Under the pieces are notes generated by a model. That model was not told where the DNA came from and ran no database searches. It saw only the letters and a list, made by a program, of their open reading frames with translations. This document shows, piece after piece, positions 30,561-40,500 of a stretch of 64,000 nt of DNA. The stretch is from assembly GCF_039555295.1 (NCBI RefSeq), contig NZ_CP145316.1, positions 2,026,510 to 2,090,509 on the forward strand, given 5' to 3'. Made by a program: the position numbers and the translations under genes. The first letter of the stretch is position 1; each line of letters opens with the position of its first letter. This DNA is from Helicobacter mastomyrinus (GTDB lineage Bacteria; Campylobacterota; Campylobacteria; Campylobacterales; Helicobacteraceae).

Positions 30561-31118
30561 ATGGCAGAAGCAAAAAAAATCACTGCACCTTTGAGCAAAG
30601 AGGTGGCGAAGAGCCTTAAGGCAGGAGAGAGTGTGCTTATCAGTGGGACTATTTTAGCCGCACGTGACGCAGCACATAAGGCACTTACCGAAGCATTAGC
30701 ACGAGGAGAAAAGCTCCCTGTGGATTTGCAAGGCGAGACAATTTATTATCTAGGACCTACTCCCGCAAAGCCCGGCAATGCGATTGGTTCAGCAGGACCT
30801 ACGACAAGCGGGAGAATGGATAAATACACGCCTACGATTATTGAGCAGGGTATTCACGGAATGATTGGCAAGGGCTATCGTAACAAAGAAGTGATAGATT
30901 CTATGGTGGCACACGGGGTTGTGTATATGGTAGCTGTGGGTGGTGCAGCGGCACTCATCTCTAAATGTATCACAAAATACGAGGTTTTAGCTTATCCCGA
31001 GCTAGGACCTGAAGCAGTCGCTAGACTTACGATTGAAAATTTCCCTGCCATTGTCGCTATTGATGCAGAGGGTAATAATTACTATGAAGTAGGGCAAGCT
31101 CCGTATAAGAAAATTTAG
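30561..31118 (+). CDS. Class I fumarate hydratase, beta subunit
   Basis: C-terminal/beta component of the two-subunit fumarase, 185 residues from ATG 30561 with GAGGAGGG upstream. Family motifs are present: AGESVLISGTILAARDAAHK, YYLGPTPAKPGNAIGSAGPT with TTSGRMDKYTP, and GVVYMVAVGGAAAL. The gene follows the alpha subunit by 10 bases and the product forms a heteromer with it. H. pylori, as I recall, uses class II FumC instead. Confidence 0.93.
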   Translation: MAEAKKITAPLSKEVAKSLKAGESVLISGTILAARDAAHKALTEALARGEKLPVDLQGETIYYLGPTPAKPGNAIGSAGPTTSGRMDKYTPTIIEQGIHGMIGKGYRNKEVIDSMVAHGVVYMVAVGGAAALISKCITKYEVLAYPELGPEAVARLTIENFPAIVAIDAEGNNYYEVGQAPYKKI

Positions 31119-31301
31119 CGTTTTCCCCATAGATTCCTTTATTGAAGGAGTTTAAGGGCTATTTAGATAAATCTTGCTTTGCCTTATTTTGAGAATTCCA
31201 TAATTTTAGCTTGTATTATTGTTTTAAATATTGTCTCCTTTTCTTTCTACTTTTAATAAAATTAAATTTATTTTTATATTTTATGGTATTTTTTTATTTT
31301 T

Positions 31302-31307
31302 TATACT
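31302..31307 (+). promoter_or_regulatory. Candidate -10 box for chemoreceptor gene
   Basis: TATACT about 34 bases upstream of the chemoreceptor ATG, preceded by long phased T/A runs (31260-31300). This matches the Helicobacter/Campylobacter vegetative promoter style with no conserved -35. I see no sigma-28 consensus here. Confidence 0.5.
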
Positions 31308-31340
31308 AGAATTCAAAGTTTAAAAATGCAGGAGGATACA

Positions 31341-33434
31341 ATGAGTTTTTTTCGTTCTTTAAATATTGGTGCAAAGATTATGCTTGGTTTTTCAAGTATA
31401 TTGGTTGTTTGTATGTTTATTGTTACAACAATTATTGTAACAATTTCACATAATATTCAAGAAGAAGAATCAAATAAAATGCTTATCAATGCCGCCAAAC
31501 GCGAGGCAAATTGGGCAGAGGGGATTTTTAATGGAATCTATACTGCTATGAACGCCTCAAAAGGGTTTATATTACGTGATGTGCAAAATGGCGCACAGAG
31601 TATTTTAGAAAATGATGTTATAGATATGTTTGATAGCAATGAATGGGGAAATTTTGCTTATATATATATTGCCAAAGATGAGCGATACAGAGGTGAGAGG
31701 ATTGTAAATCCTAAGCACAGGTTGCCTAATGGTGATTTTATGGTTTTAGCCATTAGCGATGGGGATAATGAAAGTTACATTATTCAAGCAAGTGAATCCA
31801 TTGCAAATTTTAAGAGTGTGAAAAAAGCTTTAGAGACAGGGAAACCAGTGGTAGGTTCACCCTCGTGGCAAACTATTGATGGTAAAGAATATTTTGGTAT
31901 GGGGATAAATCAGCCTCTTATTGATAAAAAGGGTGTTGTATATGGGGTTTTGGGTGTATTTATTGATTTGGCAAGTATTTCAGCCATACTCCAAGACCCA
32001 AAAAATTCTATTTATAAGGGCGACTTTAAGGGTGTGTATGCGACAGATTCAACTATTGCTGCTCACGGAAGAAAAGAATTTTTGGGTAAATTTTTACGAG
32101 AAGTAAATCAAAGTCCTACAATGAATGAACTCAAACATGCAATTGAAAATCAAATTGAGGGAATCTTTAGCTATATTAATTTACTAGGTGAGATGAGCTA
32201 TGCCGCTGTGGCAAATGTCCATATTGGCGATAGTGATGATACAGCAGCGGTATGGACAATCATTGTTTCGGCTCCAGAGGGTTCTATTTATGCATCTGTT
32301 TTGAAGCTTAGATATATAATGATAGCTGCAAATATTGTTGTTGTTATTCTTGTAACACTTATAATATTTGTTTTTATTCGCACACAAGTCGTTGCAAGAT
32401 TAAGAAATATTTCGCACTTGCTTTTTGACTTCTTTAAGTATATCCGCCATGAAGTGGAAACACCACCGACCTTATTAATTCCAAAGGCAAATGATGAGTT
32501 TGGGCAAATGGCAAAAGAAATCAATGAAAACATAGAAAAAACAAGAATAGGCTTAGCACAAGATGCTAAAGCCGTAGAGCAATCTGTGGCTACAGCTAAA
32601 ACCATCGAAGAAGGAAACCTAAAAGCAAGAATCACAGAAACTCCTCATAACCCACAGCTTAATGAACTCAAAAATGTGCTTAATCATATGCTTGATGATT
32701 TACAAAGAAAAATAGGCAGTGATACCAATGAAATAGCAAGGGTCTTTGACACCTACACCAAGTTAGATTTCACCACAGAAGTAAAAGATGCAAAAGGACG
32801 AGTAGAAGTTGTTACAAATACTCTAGGAGAAGAAATTAGAAAAATGCTTACCACTTCTGCAAACTTTGCTCATACATTAAGTAAAGAAGCACAAAGTCTC
32901 CAAGAAGCAGTGAATAATCTCACAAATCTCACTAACTCTCAAGCAAGTAGCTTAGAGCAAACTGCTCAAGCTGTAGAAGAGATTACTTCATCTATGCAAA
33001 ATGTAAGTGGTAAAACAGGAGAAGTCATTCAACAAAGTGAAGATATTAAAAATGTTATAGGTATTATTAGAGATATAGCAGACCAAACAAACTTACTTGC
33101 TCTTAATGCAGCAATAGAAGCAGCAAGAGCAGGAGAACACGGCAGAGGATTTGCAGTGGTAGCTGATGAAGTAAGAAAGCTAGCAGAGAGAACTCAAAAA
33201 TCTCTAGGAGAGATAGAAGCGAATACAAATCTTTTAGTGCAAAGTATTAATGATATGGGAGAATCTATTAGAGAGCAAACTACAGGTGTTACTCAAATCA
33301 ATGAAGCTATCTCTCATTTAGAATCTGTAACACAAGAGAATGTAGAAATAGCGAATGCAAGTGCTCAAATCAGTGAGAGAGTAGATAGTGTAGCTAGAGA
33401 TATACTTGATGATGTGAATAAGAAGAAGTTTTAG
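31341..33434 (+). CDS. Methyl-accepting chemotaxis protein with dCache-like sensor
   Basis: Transmembrane chemoreceptor of 697 residues. TM1 (about 11-33), a periplasmic Cache-type sensor (markers [20 protein letters not shown] and [17 protein letters not shown]), TM2 (near 325-345, [18 protein letters not shown]), a HAMP-like region and a signalling domain with the conserved hairpin [18 protein letters not shown]. Start ATG 31341 has CAGGAGG upstream; five residues of frame before it are not needed. Ligand unknown. It feeds the same pathway as CheV. An outer-membrane gene remnant follows. Confidence 0.93.
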   Translation: MSFFRSLNIGAKIMLGFSSILVVCMFIVTTIIVTISHNIQEEESNKMLINAAKREANWAEGIFNGIYTAMNASKGFILRDVQNGAQSILENDVIDMFDSNEWGNFAYIYIAKDERYRGERIVNPKHRLPNGDFMVLAISDGDNESYIIQASESIANFKSVKKALETGKPVVGSPSWQTIDGKEYFGMGINQPLIDKKGVVYGVLGVFIDLASISAILQDPKNSIYKGDFKGVYATDSTIAAHGRKEFLGKFLREVNQSPTMNELKHAIENQIEGIFSYINLLGEMSYAAVANVHIGDSDDTAAVWTIIVSAPEGSIYASVLKLRYIMIAANIVVVILVTLIIFVFIRTQVVARLRNISHLLFDFFKYIRHEVETPPTLLIPKANDEFGQMAKEINENIEKTRIGLAQDAKAVEQSVATAKTIEEGNLKARITETPHNPQLNELKNVLNHMLDDLQRKIGSDTNEIARVFDTYTKLDFTTEVKDAKGRVEVVTNTLGEEIRKMLTTSANFAHTLSKEAQSLQEAVNNLTNLTNSQASSLEQTAQAVEEITSSMQNVSGKTGEVIQQSEDIKNVIGIIRDIADQTNLLALNAAIEAARAGEHGRGFAVVADEVRKLAERTQKSLGEIEANTNLLVQSINDMGESIREQTTGVTQINEAISHLESVTQENVEIANASAQISERVDSVARDILDDVNKKKF

Positions 33435-33463
33435 GGGGGATGTTGAATTAGAGGGATATTGCA

Positions 33464-33489
33464 TTTAAGAATCTTTAAGGATTCTTAAA
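33464..33489 (+). terminator. Terminator after chemoreceptor gene
   Basis: A 10-bp perfect stem (TTTAAGAATC, loop TTTAAG, GATTCTTAAA) followed by TTTTATC, 30 bases after the chemoreceptor stop. Confidence 0.7.
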
Positions 33490-33629
33490 TTTTATCACAA
33501 ATGGCTTGTCTTGTTATCCTCCTAACGACAATCCCCTTTATCTTTACAAGCCAAGTCATTATAGGGGAGACTCTTTAATCATTGCACTTTTACATATAAA
33601 ATCTAAATGTAACTTTGACTTTTTTGCTT

Positions 33630-34181
33630 TTAAGTAAAAAACGAGGCGGGTGCAGGCTATGGTGTTGTTAATATCAAAGACCAATATTTATCTCAAAATT
33701 ATAGTCATTACATTGATTCTAAAGAAAAAGGTGCAGCTTTTGAAATCCTAGCTGGATATAAGCGCTTTCTCACTCCGTTGATTTGCAAACTTTATCTATA
33801 CCGATGCAAAGCATAAAAGTGCAGTAAGTGGGGAAAATGTAAGGGCAAATATATCAATTTTGACGCACTCTATAACTTTATCACAAGGAGTACAAACTTT
33901 GCTGTGTTTGTAGGAATAGGAGCTGGGTAAATACTTGTGGTGGAAAGGCATTTGATGAGATTCCTAGCGATATACCAATAACGAGGACGAGCTTTGATTT
34001 TGCTTTCAATTTTGGTTTAAGGAGGGTGATTGTTAAATATCAGGGCAAAGAGATTGCTGCTCGTGTGCCTTTTGAGGAGCAATATATCTATAAACAAGGA
34101 TACTTCATACAAGGATGGACAGGGAAACTTATGGTAGGATATACATATAATGTCAGTGCGCGCCATATTTATAGCCTCTAA
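33630..34181 (+). pseudogene. Decayed outer-membrane protein gene
   Basis: Translated pieces in successive frames read as one barrel protein: EAGAGYGVVNIKDQYLSQ and KGAAFEILAGYKRFLTP, then in another frame YTDAKHKSAVSGENVRA, then NFDALYNFITRSTNFAVFVG, then AFDEIPSDIP and FDFAFNFGLR, ending VGYTYNVSARHIYSL at a TAA (34179-34181). There is no start or signal peptide, and at least three frame changes plus an in-frame stop break it. The pattern (barrel ending in a YIYSL-type terminus) is that of the Helicobacter outer-membrane protein families. Confidence 0.75.
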
Positions 34182-34186
34182 GCATT

Positions 34187-34224
34187 ATAATTCCCTTAAG
34201 ATTCAAAAGTCTTAAGGGAATTAT
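34187..34224. terminator. Bidirectional terminator hairpin
   Basis: Perfect 15-bp stem (ATAATTCCCTTAAGA at 34187-34201, 8-base loop, TCTTAAGGGAATTAT at 34210-34224). It lies 5 bases after the outer-membrane gene remnant on the plus strand and 18 bases after the terC stop on the minus strand, so it can serve both converging transcripts. Confidence 0.75.
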
Positions 34225-34242
34225 ACACCTATATCCTCACTT

Positions 34243-34974
34243 TTATTTGCGTGATTTAATAAAGTAAATATTAAGAATCTCCACACCTAAAGAAAAAATA
34301 ATAGCAAAATAAATATATCCTCTAGGTATATGAAAATGCGCACTATCAGCGATAAGCATTACCCCTACAAGAATGAGAAACGCTAGGGCTAAGGTTTTGA
34401 TACTTGGATTAGATTCTATAAAATGTGAAACGCCTTTAGAGGCAAATAGCATAATTAATACGCTTACAACAATGGCAATAATCATTACCGGGAGAATATC
34501 TACCATACCCACTGCTGTGATAATAGAATCTAGCGAGAATACAATATCAAGCACCATAATTTGTATAAGTACTAAGCCAAAGGCAGCATATTGTTTTGTG
34601 CTGTGGTGTTCTTCTTTTTGCGCAGTCATAGCGTGAATCTCCCCTGTGGCTTTATATACAAGGAATAATCCACCCAAAAATAGCACGATGTCTCGTCCGC
34701 TCAGGGCAAAATCAGCGATATGAAAAAGCGGTGTGGTAAGCTTCATAATCCAAAAAAGACATACAAGCAGTACGATACGTGAAAGCATAGCCAAGCATAA
34801 GCCAATAATCCGCGCCTTATCGCGTTGAGATTCTGGCAGACGTGCGATAATGATAGCAAGAAAGATAAGGTTATCAATGCCTAAAATAATCTCTAAGAAT
34901 ACAAGTGTGCCTAGAGCTACCCACGCTTGTAAATCCCCAACCCAATACAAAACGCTATTAAATAAAAAATCCAT
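34243..34974 (-). CDS. TerC-family integral membrane protein
   Basis: 243 residues with about seven hydrophobic segments and the family's acidic membrane residues in LEIILGIDNLIF and LDIVFSLDSIITAV. TerC/Alx/YkoY relatives are linked to manganese export or metal-protein loading at the membrane; function here by family only. Its ATG overlaps the corA stop (TAATG), so expression is coupled to corA, a pairing I recall from H. pylori. Confidence 0.9.
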   Translation of the reverse strand: MDFLFNSVLYWVGDLQAWVALGTLVFLEIILGIDNLIFLAIIIARLPESQRDKARIIGLCLAMLSRIVLLVCLFWIMKLTTPLFHIADFALSGRDIVLFLGGLFLVYKATGEIHAMTAQKEEHHSTKQYAAFGLVLIQIMVLDIVFSLDSIITAVGMVDILPVMIIAIVVSVLIMLFASKGVSHFIESNPSIKTLALAFLILVGVMLIADSAHFHIPRGYIYFAIIFSLGVEILNIYFIKSRK

Positions 34975-35942
34975 TAAATCCAGCCTTTTTTCTTAAAATA
35001 AATAATAGGAAAAATGGTAGAGAGAATCATAATGACTAATACCACAGGGTAGGAGAAGTCCAAATGCAATTCAGGCATATTATCAAAGTTCATTCCATAA
35101 ATCGTCCCTATAAGCGTAGGGGGCATCATTGCCACGGTTACCACTGTAAAAAGCTTGATGGTCTTATTCTGCTCGATATTAATTTGGTTGGTAAGAATGG
35201 TTTGGATATTATCAAGGGCATACATATTTGCTGTGGTAAATTCTACAAGCGAATTTAAGTCTTTTAGCACAATACCCATATTGCGCTTTACTTCGGAATC
35301 TGCCTTATCACTCTTAAGTAATGCCGTGATAGCGCGCCGTTTATCAAAGAGAGAATCCCGCACACTCATATTTAGCTCTTGCAAGGAGGAGAAGTCCTCT
35401 AGCATTTCATCATAATTAATTACAGAGGAGTTGAACACCCTTTTGCGCAAGGTACGTGTGTTTTTCGCCACGCTTTCAAGCAAATCAGCATCCTTCTCTA
35501 CACGGATTTCAAAGATTTTGCCAAGTAAATCAAAGCCATCTTCAAAGACTTTAGGCGTGGCAAGGACGATTTGCTGAATCTCATCAAAAACGCGGAATTC
35601 ACTATAACGTAGAGTAAAAAGGATATTTTTGCAGAGTAAAAAGGTGATAGTTTCATTACGCAATTCAGCTTCTAAAGAGCGCACAAGGAAGTAGGTATTA
35701 ATCGTAATACTTCCGCTATCTTCCCAATAACGAGCAGACTGTTCAATCTCCTCTCTCTCTTCTTTGGTGGGGACTTCAAGATTATAAGTATATGAAATAT
35801 AATTCACTTCTTCGCTTGATGGCTGAAATAAGTCAATCCAGAGAATCTTATCGTGCTCTTGAAGGATTTTAACTTTTTCATCGCTTAAATGTAGGCTTTC
35901 ACGTACAATAAGCCCATTGCGCCTAATAAAAATATTAATCAT
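34974..35942 (-). CDS. corA: CorA magnesium/divalent-cation channel
   Basis: Pentameric Mg2+ (also Co2+/Ni2+) channel of the inner membrane. 322 residues: a long cytoplasmic alpha/beta domain and two C-terminal helices with the signature YGMNF just after TM1 ([14 protein letters not shown]). The start is ATG 35942, with GGAGG upstream; the extra 58 residues of open frame to 36116 run through the intergenic promoter region and over pgsA, so they are excluded. Divergent from pgsA. Confidence 0.95.
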   Translation of the reverse strand: MINIFIRRNGLIVRESLHLSDEKVKILQEHDKILWIDLFQPSSEEVNYISYTYNLEVPTKEEREEIEQSARYWEDSGSITINTYFLVRSLEAELRNETITFLLCKNILFTLRYSEFRVFDEIQQIVLATPKVFEDGFDLLGKIFEIRVEKDADLLESVAKNTRTLRKRVFNSSVINYDEMLEDFSSLQELNMSVRDSLFDKRRAITALLKSDKADSEVKRNMGIVLKDLNSLVEFTTANMYALDNIQTILTNQINIEQNKTIKLFTVVTVAMMPPTLIGTIYGMNFDNMPELHLDFSYPVVLVIMILSTIFPIIYFKKKGWI

Positions 35943-36107
35943 TATATGCCTCCTTTGTTTAAAATTTGGAGATATGGCTATAAAGGCGTGATTGTAGCAA
36001 AACTCGCCCAACCCTACGATAACTTTCGCCGCTTTTGCGCTTAAGTTAAAGAATCCGTTGTAAAATCTTAATCTCAATGAACGATTTAAGAGATTTAAAG
36101 GAACTAA

Positions 36108-36647
36108 GTGAAGCATCTCCCTAATATATTAAGCATATCGCGGATTTTTCTAGCTATTTTATTGCTTTTTGTTGCCTTGCATTATGATAGTATTTTGCCT
36201 GATTGTGTTCATAGAAGTTGGGTGAATTATCTCACTTGTTTGATTTTTTGTATTGCCTCTTTGACGGATTTTTTTGATGGCTATATTGCACGCGAATATC
36301 ATCTGCACTCGCGTTTTGGTGAGGTATTTGACCCATTGGCGGATAAAATGCTGATCTTATCCGCTTTTATTGCATTATTGATGTTGGATAGGGCTTCTCC
36401 GTGGGCGGCGTTTCTTATCCTCTCACGCGAGTTTTTTATCACAGGATTGCGTGTAATGGTGGCTGGAAGCGGAGCGAGTGTAGCAGCAAGTAATACTGGT
36501 AAATATAAGACAGGAGCACAAATTACTGCTATTGCATTTTTATTAGCCGATTTCTTTCCAGGCGGGGAAGTCCTTCTGTGGATTGCTGTCGCACTCACAT
36601 TGTATTCTGGGGCAGACTATACACTTAAATATATGAAGAGTCTTTAA
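36108..36647 (+). CDS. pgsA: CDP-diacylglycerol-glycerol-3-phosphate phosphatidyltransferase
   Basis: Makes phosphatidylglycerol phosphate in the inner membrane. 179 residues, the CDP-alcohol phosphotransferase motif in [20 protein letters not shown] followed by EVFDPLADK, and four or five membrane segments. The start is GTG 36108 with AAAGGAAC upstream. It is followed 3 bases later by rseP. Confidence 0.93.
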   Translation: MKHLPNILSISRIFLAILLLFVALHYDSILPDCVHRSWVNYLTCLIFCIASLTDFFDGYIAREYHLHSRFGEVFDPLADKMLILSAFIALLMLDRASPWAAFLILSREFFITGLRVMVAGSGASVAASNTGKYKTGAQITAIAFLLADFFPGGEVLLWIAVALTLYSGADYTLKYMKSL

Positions 36648-36650
36648 TTT

Positions 36651-37718
36651 ATGAGTATTTTTATTGCACTTTTGATTCTATCTTTCTTAGTTTTTTTCCA
36701 CGAGTTAGGGCATTTTATTGTGGCAAGGCTTTGTGGGGTGAGTGTAGAAGTCTTTAGTATTGGTTTTGGTAAAAAAATAGCAAGTGTGTATATAGGACAC
36801 ACACAATACGCCCTCTCTCTTATCCCGCTTGGTGGCTATGTGAAGCTCAAAGGGCAAGATGACACAAATCCAAAAACACAAAACAATGAGCCAGATTCAT
36901 ATCTGGCAAAGTCCCCCTATCAACGTATAGCGATTTTACTCGCTGGACCTTTGTTTAATCTGCTTTTGGCATTTATGCTCTATGTGGCTGTGGGTATGGG
37001 GGGCAAGATAAGTTTGCTACCTATCGTGGGTGAAGTGAGAGCAGACTTCCCCGCGCAAAAAGCTGGGATACAAGCAGGGGATAGAATCTTAAGCATTAAT
37101 GGTAAAGGGATAAAGACGTGGGAAGAGTTGGATTCTATGATTATCCACACAGATGGTGAGCTACACATACAGATTGAACGCAAAAATACAAATGATGTAG
37201 TCTATCTTTTTGAAACTACCCTTACTCCCATACAGCAGGGGAGTAAAAATATTTTTGGTGAGCCTATTATGCGTAATATGATAGGTATTGCAAGCAGTGG
37301 TGTTACGGGTGAGGTCAAATATAATGCTTTAGAAAGTCTAAGCTATGGTATAGATGAGACGTTTAAGGCTAGCACACTCATCGCGCAGAGTATTGTAAAG
37401 CTTATAAGCGGTGTAGTGCCTAGCAGTGAGGTTGGCGGCGTGGTGAGCATTGTATCTGTGATAGGCTCAGCTTCTAATAACGGCTGGGTTACATTATTTT
37501 GGCTTACTGCACTTATATCTGTAAATCTTGGGATTTTGAATCTCCTGCCTATCCCTGCACTTGATGGAGGGCATATTATGTTTAATTGTTATGAGATGAT
37601 TATGCACACCCCTCCGAATGAAAATGTGATGTATTATCTTACACTTTGTGGCTGGGCGATACTCTTGGCATTAATGTTATTAGGATTGTATAATGATATA
37701 TTGCGTTTGTCATTTTAG
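36651..37718 (+). CDS. rseP: RseP-type site-2 intramembrane zinc protease
   Basis: Membrane-embedded metalloprotease (S2P family). 355 residues: zinc motif HELGH in the first helix (VFFHELGHFIVARL), one PDZ domain (about 115-190, AGIQAGDRILSINGKG), and the second active-site motif NLLPIPALDGGH in the third segment. Bacterial homologues cleave anti-sigma factors or remnant signal peptides; the substrate here is unknown. One PDZ instead of two is normal for this lineage. Confidence 0.93.
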   Translation: MSIFIALLILSFLVFFHELGHFIVARLCGVSVEVFSIGFGKKIASVYIGHTQYALSLIPLGGYVKLKGQDDTNPKTQNNEPDSYLAKSPYQRIAILLAGPLFNLLLAFMLYVAVGMGGKISLLPIVGEVRADFPAQKAGIQAGDRILSINGKGIKTWEELDSMIIHTDGELHIQIERKNTNDVVYLFETTLTPIQQGSKNIFGEPIMRNMIGIASSGVTGEVKYNALESLSYGIDETFKASTLIAQSIVKLISGVVPSSEVGGVVSIVSVIGSASNNGWVTLFWLTALISVNLGILNLLPIPALDGGHIMFNCYEMIMHTPPNENVMYYLTLCGWAILLALMLLGLYNDILRLSF

Positions 37719-37727
37719 GGAGAGCAG

Positions 37728-38393
37728 ATGTTAGCATTAAATCTTGAGAGAATCTTGCGGCGGATTGAACGCGCACGTTTGGCATATAATGCACATCATA
37801 TCGTATCGCTTGTGGCAGTGAGTAAATATCAAACCCAAGCAGATATACGCGCACTCTATGAATGCGGACAACGAGCCTTTGGAGAAAACAAAGTCCAAGA
37901 TTTACGTGCTAAATGCGAGGAGTTAGAGGATTTGCCATTAGAGTGGCATTTTATTGGTTCCTTGCAGGAAAATAAAATCAATACTTTGCTTTCTTTGCAG
38001 CCCACGCTTTTGCATAGCCTAGATTCTCTTAAACTTGCTCAAGCATTGCAAAAGCGATTAGGAGAGCGAAAACTAAGAGCATTATTGCAAGTGAATGCGG
38101 CAAATGAAGCAAGTAAAAGCGGCGTGAGCGCAGAAACTGCTAAGACAATTTATGAAGAAATCTTGAGCACTTGCCCTAGTATTATGCTAGAAGGCGTGAT
38201 GTGTATTGGCGCACATAGTGAGAATAGGGCTGATATTGAAGCAAGTTTCAAGCGTACTCGTGATGTGTTTGATACCTTGCAAGATAAGGGTGCGAAAATA
38301 CTTTCTATGGGAATGAGTGGGGATTTTGAAATGGCTATTGCGTATGGGGCGAATCTCGTGCGAATTGGCTCAAAATTATTTGAGAGGAAGTAA
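37728..38393 (+). CDS. YggS-family PLP homeostasis protein
   Basis: PLP-binding protein of the YggS/PLPBP (COG0325) family that buffers pyridoxal phosphate; no enzyme activity is known. 221 residues, PLP lysine in LVAVSKYQTQADI, family features GENKVQDL, LEWHFIGSLQENK and LSMGMSGDFEMAIAYGANLVRIG near the C-terminus. Nine bases after rseP. Confidence 0.93.
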   Translation: MLALNLERILRRIERARLAYNAHHIVSLVAVSKYQTQADIRALYECGQRAFGENKVQDLRAKCEELEDLPLEWHFIGSLQENKINTLLSLQPTLLHSLDSLKLAQALQKRLGERKLRALLQVNAANEASKSGVSAETAKTIYEEILSTCPSIMLEGVMCIGAHSENRADIEASFKRTRDVFDTLQDKGAKILSMGMSGDFEMAIAYGANLVRIGSKLFERK

Positions 38394-38394
38394 G

Positions 38395-38784
38395 ATGAAA
38401 ATATTATGGCTTATGGGTATATGTGCTTGCTTGGTATTTGCAGAAGGGAGACTTACGTGCATTATGCAAGATATGGAGTATGCAATGAGTCTCATTGAAA
38501 AGGGCATTTTGTATAGTAATCAGGTATGGCTTGATGAAGGTTTGCAAAAATTTAAAATCCTTAATAAAGAATTAAGACAAGTTGATCCTAATACATATCT
38601 TGAAGCATCGCAAAGACGCGATACCAATGTAGTGAGTGGAATCATTAATCGGCAAGTTGAAAACATAGAAGTATTAGAGAAGTTTTTTAAGAATAATGAG
38701 ATTGCAAAGGGCGCTGCCGTATATGGAAGAATTCTCGCTGGGTGCGTTAGTTGTCATAATCTCATACGCACAACTCCTCTATAG
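38395..38784 (+). CDS. Cytochrome c'-like monohaem protein
   Basis: 129 residues with a signal peptide (MKILWLMGICACLVFA) and a single CxxCH haem site very near the C-terminus (CVSCH, residues 117-121). A mainly helical protein with C-terminal haem is the layout of class II cytochromes (cytochrome c' and relatives), which bind NO or act in electron transfer. The start is ATG 38395, one base after the yggS stop; upstream open frame lies inside yggS. Periplasmic by signal peptide. Confidence 0.8.
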   Translation: MKILWLMGICACLVFAEGRLTCIMQDMEYAMSLIEKGILYSNQVWLDEGLQKFKILNKELRQVDPNTYLEASQRRDTNVVSGIINRQVENIEVLEKFFKNNEIAKGAAVYGRILAGCVSCHNLIRTTPL

Positions 38785-38923
38785 AATCTATCGTTTTTTA
38801 TCCTTTAAGATGTGATGCTTGCAGGATTATCCCTTGATGTGTCGCAATGGCGTAGCAATATAGCCCATTTGTTTAGAGTAGCAATATATAATTCCCAATT
38901 ACTTTATGATTATGGGGGAGATG

Positions 38924-40234
38924 ATGAAAATCCTTGATGTGCGCTCAAAAGACTTTGAAACTAGCTTCAAAGCACTTCTAGCACGTGGCAAAATGGATAT
39001 AAAAGAGGTATCCTCTGTCGTAGAATCCTTACTTGATGAGATAAAACAAAATGGCTTAGAGGCTATAAAAGCACATATTGCGCGGTTTGATAAATGGGAA
39101 GCCCATACTTTGCAAGATATAGCTATCACGCCACAAGAGTGCCTTAAGGCTTATAATGAGCTATCTGCTGAGCTAAAATCCGCCATCCACCTTGCCTATG
39201 ATAGAATTTACGCCTTTCATCAAAAGCAAAAAACACAAAGTTGGATTGATTGTGAAGATAATGGCAGTATACTCGGCGTGAAGGTTACCCCCATAGAGCG
39301 AGCTGGGCTGTATATACCCGGTGGTAAGGCAGCTTACCCAAGCTCACTTTTGATGAATGCCATTCCAGCCATTGTCGCAGGGGTGAAAGAAATTGTGGTA
39401 TGCTCCCCCACACCGCACAATAGCCCTAATCCCCTTTTGCTCGCCGCTTTGCATTTATGTGGCATTACTGAAATCTACAAAGTAGGCGGGGCGAGTGCCA
39501 TAGGGTTTATGGCGTATGGTTGTAAGGAGATTCCAAAGGTTGATGTGATTAGCGGTCCGGGCAATATTTTTGTCGCTTGTGCGAAAAAGCTGGTGTTCGG
39601 GGAGGTCAATATCGATATGATAGCCGGTCCTAGCGAGATTGCCATTATCGCTGATAAGGGCGCAAATCCCACCTATGTTGCCTATGATTTGCTCTCACAA
39701 GCTGAACACGATGAAATGGCAAGTGCCATTCTTGTGAGTGATGATATGCGACTTATCGAATCTGTGCGCTCGCATATTCAGGCATTTTTGCCCACAATGC
39801 CTAGAAATGCCATCGCGCAAAAAAGTATAGAAAATCGCGCCGTGATGATACACACACGCAATTTACAAGAGAGTATAGATATAGTTAATACTCTTGCACC
39901 TGAGCATTTGGAGATACTTACTGCTACACCATTTGAGGCGCTTCCGTATATCAAACACGCCGGAGCTATATTCTTGGGAGAATATGCAAGTGAGCCTATC
40001 GGGGATTATCTCGCTGGTCCTAATCATACCTTGCCTACTGGCGGCAGCGCGCGATTTTTTTCACCCCTTAGTGTAGAAAATTTTGTCAAAAAAAGCTCTA
40101 TTATTGCCTTTTCTGCCAAGGCACTTAAAGAAATGGGTGAATCTTGTGCGCGATTAGCCCAATGTGAATCTCTTGACACACACGCACAAGCAGTTTTAGC
40201 ACGATTAGATTCTATAAAATCACAAAAGGAGTAG
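38924..40234 (+). CDS. hisD: Histidinol dehydrogenase
   Basis: Last two oxidations of histidine synthesis, zinc- and NAD-dependent. About 436 residues: PGGKAAYPSSLLMNAIPA, the zinc ligands in LSQAEHDEMASA and the C-terminal APEHLEI region, and AGPSEIAIIADKGANP. The start is one of two adjacent ATGs (38921/38924) following GGGGGAG; the frame's first five codons before that are unlikely. Confidence 0.95.
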   Translation: MKILDVRSKDFETSFKALLARGKMDIKEVSSVVESLLDEIKQNGLEAIKAHIARFDKWEAHTLQDIAITPQECLKAYNELSAELKSAIHLAYDRIYAFHQKQKTQSWIDCEDNGSILGVKVTPIERAGLYIPGGKAAYPSSLLMNAIPAIVAGVKEIVVCSPTPHNSPNPLLLAALHLCGITEIYKVGGASAIGFMAYGCKEIPKVDVISGPGNIFVACAKKLVFGEVNIDMIAGPSEIAIIADKGANPTYVAYDLLSQAEHDEMASAILVSDDMRLIESVRSHIQAFLPTMPRNAIAQKSIENRAVMIHTRNLQESIDIVNTLAPEHLEILTATPFEALPYIKHAGAIFLGEYASEPIGDYLAGPNHTLPTGGSARFFSPLSVENFVKKSSIIAFSAKALKEMGESCARLAQCESLDTHAQAVLARLDSIKSQKE

Positions 40235-40236
40235 GA

Positions 40237-40500
40237 ATGGACGCATTTTTTGAAGGTACACCTTTGCAAAAATGGCAGGAGATTATACATAATGCATCGC
40301 CTACGCTTGTTAGCTTAGAGTTAGAATCTTTGCTAGAGCGGATTGCTATTTATGAAATGCTTTTGCATAAGCAGGGCATTGATGCACAGCTCGCCCTCGA
40401 GCAATCTCGCTTTGATGAAAGTATTCTTGTAGAATTAGAAGAGATGAAAAATAATCTTGCTATAGATTCTATGGCAAAAATATTGAGCAATCATGAATAA
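40237..40500 (+). CDS. DUF2018 protein, HP0242-like knotted dimer
   Basis: 87 residues. The pattern FFEGTPLQKWQEIIHNAS ... LELESLLERIAIYEMLL ... DSMAKILSNHE matches what I recall of H. pylori HP0242, an all-helical homodimer known for its deeply pseudo-knotted fold (DUF2018). Function is unknown. It begins right after hisD and its stop overlaps the next start. The gene order with ispB-hemA-proS-hemC also follows the HP0242-HP0237 region. Confidence 0.8.
   Translation: MDAFFEGTPLQKWQEIIHNASPTLVSLELESLLERIAIYEMLLHKQGIDAQLALEQSRFDESILVELEEMKNNLAIDSMAKILSNHE

Noticed and set aside
36000..36116. 58-residue N-terminal extension of CorA
   Set aside because: It runs across the divergent promoter region and into pgsA and lacks a ribosome site; ATG 35942 has one.
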